Below are positions 19,211 through 28,632 of a DNA stretch of 64,000 nucleotides, piece after piece. Position 1 is the first letter of the stretch, and every line of letters begins with the position of its first letter. A program made the translations under genes and the position numbers. This DNA is from an uncultured Pelagibacteraceae bacterium (GTDB lineage: Bacteria; Pseudomonadota; Alphaproteobacteria; Pelagibacterales; Pelagibacteraceae). The stretch covers positions 1 to 64,000 of the forward strand of contig CACPOD010000004.1 in assembly GCA_902635515.1 (NCBI GenBank), in the 5' to 3' direction. The notes below the pieces were generated by a model that saw only the letters and a program-made list of their open reading frames with translations, had not been told where the DNA came from and did no database searches.

Positions 19211-20713
19211 TTGTTATTACATACAGTCAAAGTATATCCGTCAAAAATTAATCTTCCAAAGAAGAAGCAGCTAGCATGGAAGATAGCTGAGATAGCAAGT
19301 GATAATGCTAAATTAAATAATGATGCTATTGACATGGTTATCAATAGAATAATTGATAACGCTTCAGTTGCTATTGCTTCATTAAATAGAAAGCCAGTAA
19401 TCTCATCTAGAGAGATGGCATTAAAGCATTCTAGAAAAAATGGCGCTACCATATTCGGTGTAAACTCAAAACTAAAATTTGATTGCGAATGGGCAGCTTG
19501 GTCTAATGGAACTGCAGTTAGAGAATTAGATTTCCATGACACTTTTTTAGCTGCAGATTATAGTCATCCTGGTGATAACATACCTCCGCTTATAAGTGTT
19601 GCACAACAAAATAGAAAAAGTGGATTGGATTTACTAAGAGGAATAATTACTGCATACGAAGTTCAAGTAAATTTAGTTAAAGGAATTTGTTTACATAAAC
19701 ATAAAGTTGATCACATTGCTCATTTAGGACCTAGTGTGGCTGCTGGACTAGGTACAATGTTAAAATTAAATACCGAAACTATTTATCAAGCTGTTCAACA
19801 GGCACTACATACAACAATTTCAACAAGACAATCAAGAAAAGGAGAAATTTCAAGTTGGAAAGCTTATGCTCCAGCACACGCTGGCAAGCTTGCTATCGAA
19901 GCTGTTGATAGAGCTATGCGGGGTGAAGGAGCTCCAAGTCCAATTTATGAAGGTGAAGACAGTGTAATCGCAAGAATACTAGATGGTAAAAAAGCTAACT
20001 ACAAAATCCCATTACCAAAAAAAGGTGAAAGTAAAAAAGCTATTTTAGAGACATATACAAAAGAATATTCTGCAGAATATCAATCACAAGCATTAATAGA
20101 TCTAGCCAAAAAGCTAAAAACAAAAATTTCAAATTTAAATCAAATTAAAAAAATTGATATATTCACAAGCCACCATACACATTATGTTATTGGTACAGGC
20201 GCTAATGACCCTCAAAAAATGGATCCTAATGCAAGCAGAGAGACATTAGATCATTCTATAATGTACATCTTTGCTGTAGCACTTGAAGATGGAGATTGGC
20301 ATCATGTCAAATCTTATACAAAAGCTAGAGCTAATAGAAAAAGTACAATTAAAATTTGGAGATCAATAAAAACATATGAAGACAAAAAATGGACAAATAA
20401 ATATCATGATCCGAACCCGAAGAACAAAGCATTTGGAGCTAAAGTAATTGTGACGCTTAATAATGGAACAAAAATAACAGAGGAATTAGATAGAGCAGAC
20501 GCACATCCATATGGTGCTAGACCATTTAAGAGAGAAAATTATATAAATAAATTTTTAACTTTAACCGATGGTATTTTAGATAGAAATGAGAGTGATCGTT
20601 TTTTAAAAACAGTACAAAATTTAAAAAATTTAAAACCTGGTCAACTTGATAAATTAAATATTGAAGTTAGAAAGAACAAATTAAAACAAAATAATAAAAA
20701 AGGAATTTTTTAA
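19211..20713 (+). CDS. prpD: 2-methylcitrate dehydratase (MmgE/PrpD family)
   Basis: PrpD dehydrates 2-methylcitrate in the methylcitrate cycle for propionyl-CoA. The 500 residues show family features such as [32 protein letters not shown] and [18 protein letters not shown]. Translation appears to begin at TTG 19211, preceded by an AGGAG motif 6 bp upstream; no ATG nearby gives a full-length product. The stop shares one base with the prpB start. Immediate prpB and prpC neighbours make the methylcitrate role more likely than another MmgE/PrpD activity. Confidence 0.93.
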   Translation: MLLHTVKVYPSKINLPKKKQLAWKIAEIASDNAKLNNDAIDMVINRIIDNASVAIASLNRKPVISSREMALKHSRKNGATIFGVNSKLKFDCEWAAWSNGTAVRELDFHDTFLAADYSHPGDNIPPLISVAQQNRKSGLDLLRGIITAYEVQVNLVKGICLHKHKVDHIAHLGPSVAAGLGTMLKLNTETIYQAVQQALHTTISTRQSRKGEISSWKAYAPAHAGKLAIEAVDRAMRGEGAPSPIYEGEDSVIARILDGKKANYKIPLPKKGESKKAILETYTKEYSAEYQSQALIDLAKKLKTKISNLNQIKKIDIFTSHHTHYVIGTGANDPQKMDPNASRETLDHSIMYIFAVALEDGDWHHVKSYTKARANRKSTIKIWRSIKTYEDKKWTNKYHDPNPKNKAFGAKVIVTLNNGTKITEELDRADAHPYGARPFKRENYINKFLTLTDGILDRNESDRFLKTVQNLKNLKPGQLDKLNIEVRKNKLKQNNKKGIF

Positions 20714-21609
20714 TGCACTTTGTGGAAAAAGATCCAAGTCAAAAAAGATTAGATTTTGACCAAAAATTAAAATTAAATAAAATATTAAGAGTTCCTGGTG
20801 CATATAATCCGTTAACAGCAAAATTAATTGAAGAAATTGGTTATGATGCAGTTTATGTATCTGGTGGAGTAATGGCTAATGATCTTGGTTTTCCAGATAT
20901 TGGCTTAACTACACTACAAGATGTTAGTACAAGATCTTATCTGATTTCAAGAGTAACTAATCTTCCTACAATAGTTGATATAGATACAGGATTTAAATCA
21001 TGCAAAGAATCCATAGAAACCTTTGAGGAATTTGGAATAACAGGAGTTCATTTAGAGGATCAAATTGAAAGAAAAAGATGTGGGCATCTTGATAATAAAG
21101 AACTAATTTCAACTGATGCCATGGTTAAAAAAATTAAAGAATGTGTTGCAGCAAAAAAAGATCAAAACTTTAAAATTATAGCTCGTTCAGACGCCAAAAG
21201 TGTTGAAGGTATCGATAAAATGATTGAAAGATGCAAAGCTTACATTGACGCTGGTGCTGAAATAATATTTCCTGAAGCTCTTCAAGATGAGAAAGATTTT
21301 GAAAAAGTTCGTAAAGAATTAACTGGATATTTATTAGCTAATATGACTGAGTTTGGTAAGTCTAAATTGTTTAACTACAAAGAATTAGAAAATTTTGGAT
21401 ATAATATTGTGATTTATCCAGTTACCACACAAAGATTGGCTATGAAAAATGTAGAAGATGGATTAAGAGACATTTATGCAAATGGACACCAAAACAATAT
21501 AATTGATAAAATGCAAACTAGAAAAAGACTTTATGAATTAGTTGATTATGAAAAATACAAATCATTAGATGAAAAAATTTATAATTTTAGTACGGAAGGA
21601 CATGAATAA
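20713..21609 (+). CDS. prpB: 2-methylisocitrate lyase
   Basis: PrpB splits 2-methylisocitrate into pyruvate and succinate. This 298-residue isocitrate-lyase-superfamily protein keeps the KRCGH active-site loop (in HLEDQIERKRCGHLD), the substrate-site VSGGVMAND region and DIDTGF with metal-binding Asp residues, and IARSDAKSVEG. Length is typical of PrpB. It is translationally coupled to prpD and prpC by one-base stop/start overlaps. Confidence 0.95.
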   Translation: MHFVEKDPSQKRLDFDQKLKLNKILRVPGAYNPLTAKLIEEIGYDAVYVSGGVMANDLGFPDIGLTTLQDVSTRSYLISRVTNLPTIVDIDTGFKSCKESIETFEEFGITGVHLEDQIERKRCGHLDNKELISTDAMVKKIKECVAAKKDQNFKIIARSDAKSVEGIDKMIERCKAYIDAGAEIIFPEALQDEKDFEKVRKELTGYLLANMTEFGKSKLFNYKELENFGYNIVIYPVTTQRLAMKNVEDGLRDIYANGHQNNIIDKMQTRKRLYELVDYEKYKSLDEKIYNFSTEGHE

Positions 21610-22733
21610 TGAGTGATGATATCAAGAAGGGATTACTAGGCATTGTTGTTGATGAAACAGAGGTTTCAAAAGTAATGCCTGAGATTAACTCGCTTACTTA
21701 TAGGGGGTATGCTGCTCAAGATTTATGTGAGTATTGTAGATTTGAGGAGGTTGCATATTTAATTTTAAATAAAGATTTACCAAATACTCTTGAACTTAGA
21801 AAATTTGAGAAAGAAGAAAGAAATCATAGGGAGTTAACTAAAAATTTATATGAGATTATTAGGCATATGCCAAAAAAATCTCACCCGATGGATGTAGCTA
21901 GGACTGCTGTAAGCGTAATGGGATTGGAAGATAAAGAGACTACAGATTCTTCACCTGAAGCAAATATGAGAAAAGCCCTAAGAATTTTTGCAAAAACCCC
22001 TACAGCACTTGCTGCTTTTTACCGAATTAGGAAAGGAAAAAAAATTATTAAACCAAAAAAAACTTTAACTTTTGCTGAAAACTTTTTCTATATGTGTTTT
22101 GGAAAAGTACCTCAAAAAGAAATTGTTAAGGCTTTTGATGTATCTCTAATTCTTTATGCTGAGCATAGTTTTAATGTTTCTACATTTACAGCAAGAACAA
22201 TCACTAGCAGTTTGTCTGATATACATGGAGCAATAACAGGTGCAATCGCCAGTTTAAAAGGCCCTCTTCACGGTGGAGCTAATGAGGAAGTTATGCATAT
22301 GATGAACAAAATTAAAAAGCCTGAAAATGCCTTAAAATGGATTAACAATGCCTTGAAAAATAAAGAGGTGGTGATGGGATTTGGGCATAGGGTTTATAAA
22401 TCAGGTGATTCTAGAGTTCCAACCATGAGGAAATATTTTGCAAAAGTTGCAAAAATTAAGAAAGATAAAAAATTCGAGAAGATTTACGATATTGTTGAAA
22501 AGGTAATGATAAAAGAAAAAAACATATATCCTAATGTAGACTATCCTACAGGACCTACTTATCATTTAATGGGATTTGAAACTGATTTTTTTACTCCAAT
22601 ATTTGTAATTTCAAGAATTACTGGTTGGTCTGCTCATATAATGGAGCAACATGCTGCTAATAAACTTATTAGACCTTTAGCTAGTTACAAAGGCAGCAAG
22701 CATCGAAAAGTGATGCAGTTAAATCAAAGATAA
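21609..22733 (+). CDS. prpC: 2-methylcitrate synthase / citrate synthase family
   Basis: PrpC condenses propionyl-CoA with oxaloacetate. The 374 residues start with KKGLLGIVVDETEVSKV and LTYRGYAAQDL, the short-form pattern of methylcitrate synthases. They keep the catalytic residues: His in GPLHGGANEEVM, His in GFGHRVYK, and Asp in the ETDFFTPIFVISR region. Relaxed specificity with acetyl-CoA is common in this family. It ends 8 bp before the convergent nrdB, with no evident hairpin between. Confidence 0.92.
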   Translation: MSDDIKKGLLGIVVDETEVSKVMPEINSLTYRGYAAQDLCEYCRFEEVAYLILNKDLPNTLELRKFEKEERNHRELTKNLYEIIRHMPKKSHPMDVARTAVSVMGLEDKETTDSSPEANMRKALRIFAKTPTALAAFYRIRKGKKIIKPKKTLTFAENFFYMCFGKVPQKEIVKAFDVSLILYAEHSFNVSTFTARTITSSLSDIHGAITGAIASLKGPLHGGANEEVMHMMNKIKKPENALKWINNALKNKEVVMGFGHRVYKSGDSRVPTMRKYFAKVAKIKKDKKFEKIYDIVEKVMIKEKNIYPNVDYPTGPTYHLMGFETDFFTPIFVISRITGWSAHIMEQHAANKLIRPLASYKGSKHRKVMQLNQR

Positions 22734-22741
22734 ATTTAAAA

Positions 22742-23749
22742 TTAACTAAAAGCTTCTGCCCAAGTACCCTGGGTTGATGCTTTAGAATATTCAGTCGCTC
22801 TACCTTCGAAGAAATTCATATGCTCAACTGCATTTAGCATTGTATCCAACCAAGTTAGTGGATTTTTTTGAACATCATAAATTGGCTCTAATCCTAATTG
22901 AATAAGTCGTCTATTCGCAATAAACCTAATGTAATGTTTAACTTCTTGGGCAGTTAAACCTTCCATCGGACCCATTTCAAAAGCTAAATCAATAAACGCA
23001 TCTTCGTGCTCAACAATTATTCTACAAGCTTCATAAAGCTCTTTTTTAAGTTTAGGTGTCCAGATTTCAGGATTTTCTTTTATAAATTCTTTAAAAATTC
23101 TGATCATAGAATTGCAATGAAGTGTTTCATCTCTTACAGACCAAGTAACTATCTGCCCCATTCCTTTCATTTTATTGTGTCTTGGAAAATTCAATAAAAT
23201 TGCAAAACTTGCAAACAACTGTAATCCTTCTGTGAACGCACTAAACACTGCAACTGTTTTTGCAATATCCTCTTTAGAATTTACATTGAAGCCCTGCATG
23301 TAATCGTACTTATCTTTCATCTCTTTGTATTTCATGAAAGCCGAATATTCTGACTCAGGCATACCAATAGTATCTAAAAGATGAGAATAAGCAGCTACAT
23401 GAACTGTTTCCATTGCAGCAAATGCTGTCATCATCATTAATACTTCTGTTGGTTTAAATACAGTTGTGTAATGTCTCAAATAACAATTATTAACCTCTAC
23501 ATCCGCTTGAGTAAAAAATCTAAAAATTTGTGTTAATAGATTTTTTTCTTGTTGAGACAAGTTTTTTTGCCAGTCTCTAACATCATCTCCCAAAGGTACC
23601 TCTTCTGGTAACCAATGAATTCTTTGTTGAGTTAACCATGCATCATAACACCATGGATATCTAAAAGGTTTGTACACAGGGTTTTCTGCTAATAGACCCA
23701 TCTTTTTTGGTTGAATAATTTCTTTATTAATTTTTTCTGCTACTGACAT
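22742..23749 (-). CDS. nrdB: Ribonucleotide reductase class I beta subunit
   Basis: NrdB holds the diiron-tyrosyl radical cofactor used to reduce ribonucleotides. The radical-site stretch ETVHVAAYSHLL keeps the Glu, His and Tyr of class Ia enzymes, and VRDETLHCN and IVEHEDAFID carry further iron ligands. I place the start at ATG 23749 because GAGGAG lies 8 bp upstream, although the frame is open to a GTG at 23758. It overlaps the end of nrdA by 10 bp. No N-terminal ATP-cone is present. Confidence 0.96.
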   Translation of the reverse strand: MSVAEKINKEIIQPKKMGLLAENPVYKPFRYPWCYDAWLTQQRIHWLPEEVPLGDDVRDWQKNLSQQEKNLLTQIFRFFTQADVEVNNCYLRHYTTVFKPTEVLMMMTAFAAMETVHVAAYSHLLDTIGMPESEYSAFMKYKEMKDKYDYMQGFNVNSKEDIAKTVAVFSAFTEGLQLFASFAILLNFPRHNKMKGMGQIVTWSVRDETLHCNSMIRIFKEFIKENPEIWTPKLKKELYEACRIIVEHEDAFIDLAFEMGPMEGLTAQEVKHYIRFIANRRLIQLGLEPIYDVQKNPLTWLDTMLNAVEHMNFFEGRATEYSKASTQGTWAEAFS

Positions 23750-25680
23750 GATAAACACTCCTCGTATTCTGGCTGCTCGTTAGATTGTTGATTTTTAGAT
23801 TTATAAACATTTGCTGTAATATCAGTTGATTTAGCATCATTGATATTTTCAGCTCTCTGAATTGATTTTGATCTACAGTAATAAAGGCTTTTTAAGCCTT
23901 TCTTCCATGCATCAAAATGAATTTTGTGTAATTCTTTTTTATGAACATCTGCTGGTAAAAATAAATTTACTGATTGAGCTTGTGAAATATAAGGAGTTCT
24001 GTCTCCACTAAGTTCAATTATCCAATTTTGATTAAGCTCAAATGCTGTTTTAAATACATCTTTTTCTAGATCAGTTAAAAAATCTAGATGGCTAACAGAC
24101 CCCTGATTAGTAGTAATAGTAGACCAAGTTTCATCATCATTTTTACCATGATTTTGTAGTATTTCTTCTAGATATCTATTTCTGACATTAAAAGAACCTG
24201 ACAGAGTTTTATGAGTATAGCTATTCGCTGCAATAGGCTCTACTCCTGGAGATGCTCCACCACAAATAATTGAAATTGATGCTGTTGGGGCGATTGCTGT
24301 CTTATTAGAAAATCTTTCTTTGTAACCATACTCAGCTGCATCTGGACAAGCACCTCTCTCTTCAGCTAAATCTTTAGATGCCTGGTTTACTTTTTCATCA
24401 ATATTTTTAAATATTTTTTTATTCCATGATTTTGCCATTACTGACTCAAGTGGAATTCTATTTTTTTGTAAGAAAGAGTGAAAACCCATTACACCCAAAC
24501 CAACACTTCTTTCTCTTTCTGCTGAATATTTTGCATCTTTAAACTGCTCAGGAGCTTTGTTAATAAAATCAGATAAAACGTTATCCAAAAATCTCATAAC
24601 ATCATTAATCATGTCTGGATCATCTTTCCATTCATCATATTTTTCTAAATTTAAAGAAGATAGACAACATACTGCGGTTCTGTCTCTTCCATCTTTATCA
24701 ATTCCTGTTGGTAAGGTTATTTCACTACACAAATTTGAAGTTTTAACTGTAAGGTTTGCTAACTTGTGGTGCTGTGGAATTTGTCTATTAACAGTATCAA
24801 TATAAATAATATATGGCTCTCCTGTTTCTATTCTTGCAGTTAATAATCTAATCCATAAATTTCTTGCTGAGATAGTTTGTTGTATGGATCCATCAGCGGG
24901 ACTTTTTAAAGCCCATTGTTCATCCGTTTCTACAGCTCTCATAAATGCATCTGAAACTAAAACACCATGATGAAGATTTAATGCTTTTCTATTTGGATCA
25001 CCACCCGTTGGTCTTCTCATTTCAATAAACTCTTCTATCTCAGGATGATCAATTGGAAGATAACATGCTGCAGAACCTCTTCTTAATGATCCTTGACTGA
25101 TAGCCATTGTTAAAGAGTCCATAACTTTTATAAAAGGAATTATTCCAGAAGTTTTTCCAACTCTTCCTATTTTTTCACCAATAGATCTTAAGTTACCCCA
25201 GTAACTTCCAATTCCTCCACCCTTCGCTGCCAACCAAACATTCTCACTCCATAAATCAAGAATACCTCCTAAGCTATCAGATGCTTCATTTAAAAAACAT
25301 GAAATAGGTAATCCTCTTTTTGTACCACCATTTGATAAAACTGGTGTTGCTGGCATAAACCAAAGATTACTTATATAATTATAAATTCTTTGCGCGTGCA
25401 AATTATCATCTGCATATGTACTTGCTACTCTTGCAAATAAATCTTGATAAGATTCGTTTAAACCCAAGTATCTGTCTTTTAAAGTTGCTTTACCAAAGTC
25501 TGTAAGATTTGCATCTTTAGAACGATCAATTTTAATTATAATGCCTTTGTCATTTTGAAATAATTCAGTTTCATTATTTAATGAGAAAAGATCAGGTTTA
25601 TTTATTTTAGAAACTTCCTTAACTTCTGGGCTATATTCAGAGACAGCTTTTTTGAGGGCTTGAGAAAGAATCTTATTCAT
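23740..25680 (-). CDS. nrdA: Ribonucleotide reductase class I alpha subunit
   Basis: NrdA is the catalytic subunit. The 646 residues contain the active-site motifs SNLCSEITLP, the paired cysteine in GLPISCFLNEASDS, the specificity-loop region, and a C-terminal EECLSCQ whose CxxC pair accepts electrons from thioredoxin or glutaredoxin. It is shorter than the E. coli enzyme because it lacks the N-terminal ATP-cone that senses dATP; only about 40 unstructured-looking residues precede the conserved core. Two probable NrdR boxes lie 34-79 bp upstream. Confidence 0.96.
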   Translation of the reverse strand: MNKILSQALKKAVSEYSPEVKEVSKINKPDLFSLNNETELFQNDKGIIIKIDRSKDANLTDFGKATLKDRYLGLNESYQDLFARVASTYADDNLHAQRIYNYISNLWFMPATPVLSNGGTKRGLPISCFLNEASDSLGGILDLWSENVWLAAKGGGIGSYWGNLRSIGEKIGRVGKTSGIIPFIKVMDSLTMAISQGSLRRGSAACYLPIDHPEIEEFIEMRRPTGGDPNRKALNLHHGVLVSDAFMRAVETDEQWALKSPADGSIQQTISARNLWIRLLTARIETGEPYIIYIDTVNRQIPQHHKLANLTVKTSNLCSEITLPTGIDKDGRDRTAVCCLSSLNLEKYDEWKDDPDMINDVMRFLDNVLSDFINKAPEQFKDAKYSAERERSVGLGVMGFHSFLQKNRIPLESVMAKSWNKKIFKNIDEKVNQASKDLAEERGACPDAAEYGYKERFSNKTAIAPTASISIICGGASPGVEPIAANSYTHKTLSGSFNVRNRYLEEILQNHGKNDDETWSTITTNQGSVSHLDFLTDLEKDVFKTAFELNQNWIIELSGDRTPYISQAQSVNLFLPADVHKKELHKIHFDAWKKGLKSLYYCRSKSIQRAENINDAKSTDITANVYKSKNQQSNEQPEYEECLSCQ

Positions 25681-25713
25681 AAATTTTAATTATATTTTGT
25701 TATTAGTACGAAA

Positions 25714-25759
25714 ACAACTATATGTTGTAGGCGTCTATCGTAAATATACTATATAAACT
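25714..25759. promoter_or_regulatory. Paired NrdR boxes upstream of nrdAB
   Basis: Two related 15-mers sit in the 181 bp between nrdA and the divergent phosphohexomutase gene. Box 1 (25714-25728) reads ACAACTATATGTTGT with perfectly complementary 5-base arms. Box 2 (25745-25759) reads TATACTATATAAACT. Their shared CTATAT cores start at 25718 and 25749, exactly 31 bp apart, or three helical turns. That spacing is the hallmark of NrdR repressor box pairs in front of ribonucleotide reductase operons. The nrdR gene is not in this window. Confidence 0.75.
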
Positions 25760-25861
25760 TTTGTACAATAGAACATTTATAGAACGCGACAATATGATAA
25801 TCAATAAAAAAATAAATTTTTTTGCACGAAATTAACATAATAAACAGTAAGTAAATAACCA

Positions 25862-27316
25862 ATGAGCCAAAATATAAAAATAGATCCCTATGGTTTTAGA
25901 GAATATGACGCCCGATGGTTGTATGAGAAAGATATAAATCAATCCGGAATAGAGAATCTTGGAAAAGGGCTTGGAACACAGATAAAAATACATACCAAAA
26001 AAGATAATCCAAGAATCATAGTAGGTCATGATTACCGTTCCTATAGTGAAGAAATAAAAACTGCTCTCAAAAAAGGATTAATGTCTACGGGATGCAGCAT
26101 AGAGGATATTGGTCTTTCATTGTCTCCCATGGTTTATTTTGCACAGTTCAATTTAGATGCAGATGCGGTCGCTATGGTTACAGCAAGTCATAATGAAAAT
26201 GGTTGGACTGGTGTAAAAATGGGCATCAAAAAAGGACTAACTCATGCACCAGAGGAAATGAAAGAATTAAAAGAAATTACCTTAAATAAAAAATTTACAA
26301 AAGGTGAAGGTAACGAGAAACAAATAAAAAATTTTGATAAAATTTATAAAGAAGATCTAATTAGTAAAAATAAAATTAAGAAAAAAATAAAAGCTGTGGT
26401 GGCTTGTGGAAATGGAACAGCGGGTGTTTTTGCTCCAGATATTTTAAGAGGTATTGGTTGTGAAGTAATTGAGTTAGATTGTGTTCTAGATTGGAATTTT
26501 CCTAAATACAATCCAAATCCAGAGGATCTGGAAATGCTTCACGAAATAGCAAAAGTAGTTAAAGAAAACAATGCCGATATAGGTTTTGGATTTGACGGTG
26601 ATGGAGATAGGGTTGGTGTTATTGACGATAAAGGTAATGAAATATTTTCAGATAAAATTGGTCTTCTAATTGCTAGAAATTTATCAGGTAAACATAAAAA
26701 TTCAAAATTTATAGTAGATGTAAAATCAACGGGTTTATTTTTAAAAGATAAAATCTTATCAGAAAACAATTGTGAAACAATTTATTGGAAAACAGGTCAT
26801 TCTCATATTAAAAGAAAGGTGAACACTGAAAAAGCATTAGCAGGCTTTGAAAAAAGTGGTCATTTTTTCTTTAATCAACCATTAGGTTTTGGGTATGATG
26901 ATGGTATCAATTCAGCAATTCAAGTTTGCCACTTATTAGATAATCAAAATAAAAAAATGAGTGAAATTATTAGAGAGTTACCTAGCACATTTCAAACACC
27001 AACGATGGCACCTTTTTGCAAAGATGAAGAAAAATATATTGTTGTTGAAGAACTAGTTAAACAAATTAAAAATTTAAAAGAAAACAAAACTGAAATAGAT
27101 GGCCAAGTTATTAATGATATTTTAACTGTTAATGGAGTTAGGTTTTCATTTGAAGATGGTTCTTGGGGACTTATAAGAGCATCTTCAAACAAACCATCTT
27201 TAGTTATTGTTACTGAAAGCCCAACATCAGATGAAAGAAAGAAAACAATCTTTGATTTTATTGACGATTTGTTACAAAAAACAGGTAAGGTCGGTGAATA
27301 TGATCAGAAAATTTAA
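25862..27316 (+). CDS. Phosphomannomutase/phosphoglucomutase
   Basis: This alpha-D-phosphohexomutase of 484 residues interconverts hexose 6- and 1-phosphates for polysaccharide precursors. The phosphoserine loop is TASHNENGW with Ser109, the metal loop is GFDGDGDRVGV, and a sugar-binding loop with GFEKSGH follows. The C-terminal phosphate-binding domain closes the protein. The layout matches the AlgC-like bifunctional group, but sugar preference cannot be fixed by eye. It is divergent from nrdA and convergent with the charged-helix gene, with a 14 bp gap. Confidence 0.9.
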   Translation: MSQNIKIDPYGFREYDARWLYEKDINQSGIENLGKGLGTQIKIHTKKDNPRIIVGHDYRSYSEEIKTALKKGLMSTGCSIEDIGLSLSPMVYFAQFNLDADAVAMVTASHNENGWTGVKMGIKKGLTHAPEEMKELKEITLNKKFTKGEGNEKQIKNFDKIYKEDLISKNKIKKKIKAVVACGNGTAGVFAPDILRGIGCEVIELDCVLDWNFPKYNPNPEDLEMLHEIAKVVKENNADIGFGFDGDGDRVGVIDDKGNEIFSDKIGLLIARNLSGKHKNSKFIVDVKSTGLFLKDKILSENNCETIYWKTGHSHIKRKVNTEKALAGFEKSGHFFFNQPLGFGYDDGINSAIQVCHLLDNQNKKMSEIIRELPSTFQTPTMAPFCKDEEKYIVVEELVKQIKNLKENKTEIDGQVINDILTVNGVRFSFEDGSWGLIRASSNKPSLVIVTESPTSDERKKTIFDFIDDLLQKTGKVGEYDQKI

Positions 27317-27330
27317 TTCTTTAAATTATC

Positions 27331-28416
27331 TTAATCGTTTTTATTTTCTAAGTTTTCGTTATCAGTTTTAGTTTCTAAATTATCGCCATCCTGATTATTT
27401 TCTTGTTCAGGAGTTTCGTCGCTATAAAACTTTCTAACCAATTCCTCCTCTTTAAGTCGTTGTTCTTCATCAAATTTTTTCTCCCATTCTTTCATTCGCC
27501 TATTTTCCTCATCTTCTCTCTCTTTTTGGGCAATTTCAGCTAATCTAATTCTCTCGTTTTCTTCATCAATTCTTTTTTGTCTTTCTTCCTCTATTTTCAA
27601 TTCTCTTTCTCTTTGACGTCTTTCATTTTCTTTATTTATTCTCTCACGTTCAGCTTCTTTAAGTTCTTTTTCTTTATTTCTTAATTCCTCTTCCTTCGCT
27701 CTTTGCTCAGCCTCTTCTTTTAAAATTTGTCTTTGAATTTCTTGCTGTCTTTCAGTTTCTAGATCTCTTAATCTTTCCTCCATTTCTTTAAGTTTTTTTT
27801 GCTCATATTTTAGCTTCCTAGCTGCCTCTCTTAATCTTTGCTCTTCCTCAAGTCTATTTTTCCTTTCAATTTCTTTTAATCTTATTTTTTCTTGTCTTTC
27901 TTTTTCTTTTTCATCTCTTCTCTTTTGAGCTTCAATTTCTTTATTTTTTAATTCTTCTTCTTTAATTTTAAATTTTTCTTCTCTAATTCTTTGTCTCTCT
28001 AACATTTTTAGCCTTAAATCTTCTTCTTTAAGCTTTCTGGCTTCCTCTCTAAGTTTTCTAGTTTCTTCATCTTTAATTTTTTTCTGTTCTATTTTAATTC
28101 TTTGAGCTTCTATTTTTTGTCTTTTTTCTTCATTCTTTTTTTCTTGCTTTTCATTTTCAATGATTAATTTTTTTTGAAAAAGGAGTTTCTTTCTTTCTTC
28201 TTTAAGCTCGTCTTGTTTAGCTTTTTTCGCTAATTTTTTTTCTAAAATTAATTCTCTTTTCTTCTCTTTCTCTAATTGTTTTTGTAATGCTAAATCTTTT
28301 TTAACCTTGTTTTTTTTTAAATCTTTTAAAAGCGAGGAAAACTTATTTTTAGTTTGATCTATTGGATCAAATAAATTCTTTTTAATTTTTTTATTAATGT
28401 CTTTTATTGAAACCAT
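27331..28416 (-). CDS. Long charged-helix (coiled-coil or single-helix) protein
   Basis: The 361-residue protein has no recognised enzymatic motif. From about residue 40 to 330 it is an almost unbroken run of Glu, Lys, Arg, Gln and Leu with no proline and no glycine, with repeated blocks such as REEARKLKEEDLRLK and EELRNKEKELKEAERER. This predicts one very long alpha helix, either a coiled coil or a stable single helix. A basic N-terminal 40 residues and an acidic, Asn/Asp-rich last 30 residues flank it. No signal peptide or membrane segment is visible. It may be a spacer or scaffold; the function is unknown. Confidence 0.75.
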   Translation of the reverse strand: MVSIKDINKKIKKNLFDPIDQTKNKFSSLLKDLKKNKVKKDLALQKQLEKEKKRELILEKKLAKKAKQDELKEERKKLLFQKKLIIENEKQEKKNEEKRQKIEAQRIKIEQKKIKDEETRKLREEARKLKEEDLRLKMLERQRIREEKFKIKEEELKNKEIEAQKRRDEKEKERQEKIRLKEIERKNRLEEEQRLREAARKLKYEQKKLKEMEERLRDLETERQQEIQRQILKEEAEQRAKEEELRNKEKELKEAERERINKENERRQRERELKIEEERQKRIDEENERIRLAEIAQKEREDEENRRMKEWEKKFDEEQRLKEEELVRKFYSDETPEQENNQDGDNLETKTDNENLENKND

Positions 28417-28480
28417 TCATAAAAGTATCAATTAGAATAATAACACTAAATATTATGTGTGGCTAAATTGAGTTTTTTTT

Positions 28481-28627
28481 TCAGACTAAATACAACTTAA
28501 GATTGTCTGATTTTAATTAGTTAATAAAAGACATTTTCAACTAATAAGTGTTCTTAAATATTTAAAGAATCACATAGTTTTGATTTGTGAGGTGATGGAG
28601 GGAGACTGAAATCACCTCTTTTTTTTT
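28481..28627 (+). ncRNA. Candidate small RNA with four tandem hairpins
   Basis: The 216 bp gap between two minus-strand genes holds four successive stems readable as one plus-strand RNA. They are TCAGAC/GTCTGA (28481-28510), ATTAGTT/AACTAAT (28516-28545), GTGTTCTT/AAGAATCAC with one bulge (28548-28573), and GAGGTGAT/ATCACCTC (28589-28618) followed by nine T. No open reading frame of note crosses the region on the plus strand. The nearest plus-strand gene downstream starts 3.7 kb away, so this is not a leader. The transcript start is uncertain; a TATTAT at 28451-28456 could be a -10 element but I see no good -35. It matches no RNA family that I can name. Confidence 0.5.
28589..28627 (+). terminator. 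Strong intrinsic terminator of the candidate small RNA
   Basis: A perfect 8-bp stem (GAGGTGAT with ATCACCTC) and a 14-base purine-rich loop GGAGGGAGACTGAA are followed immediately by nine T residues. On the opposite strand the same hairpin is not followed by a T-run, so it acts on plus-strand transcripts. The loop is Shine-Dalgarno-like (GGAGG). Confidence 0.75.
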
Positions 28628-28632
28628 GATTG

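Noticed and set aside
19192-19542. 116-codon minus-strand frame opposite the prpD start
   Set aside because: Overlaps the start of prpD, whose family match and ribosome-binding site are good; the antisense product is featureless.
28589-28618. CsrA-binding site in the GGAGGGAG loop
   Set aside because: The GGA-in-loop motif alone is weak evidence, and I cannot show that this organism has CsrA.
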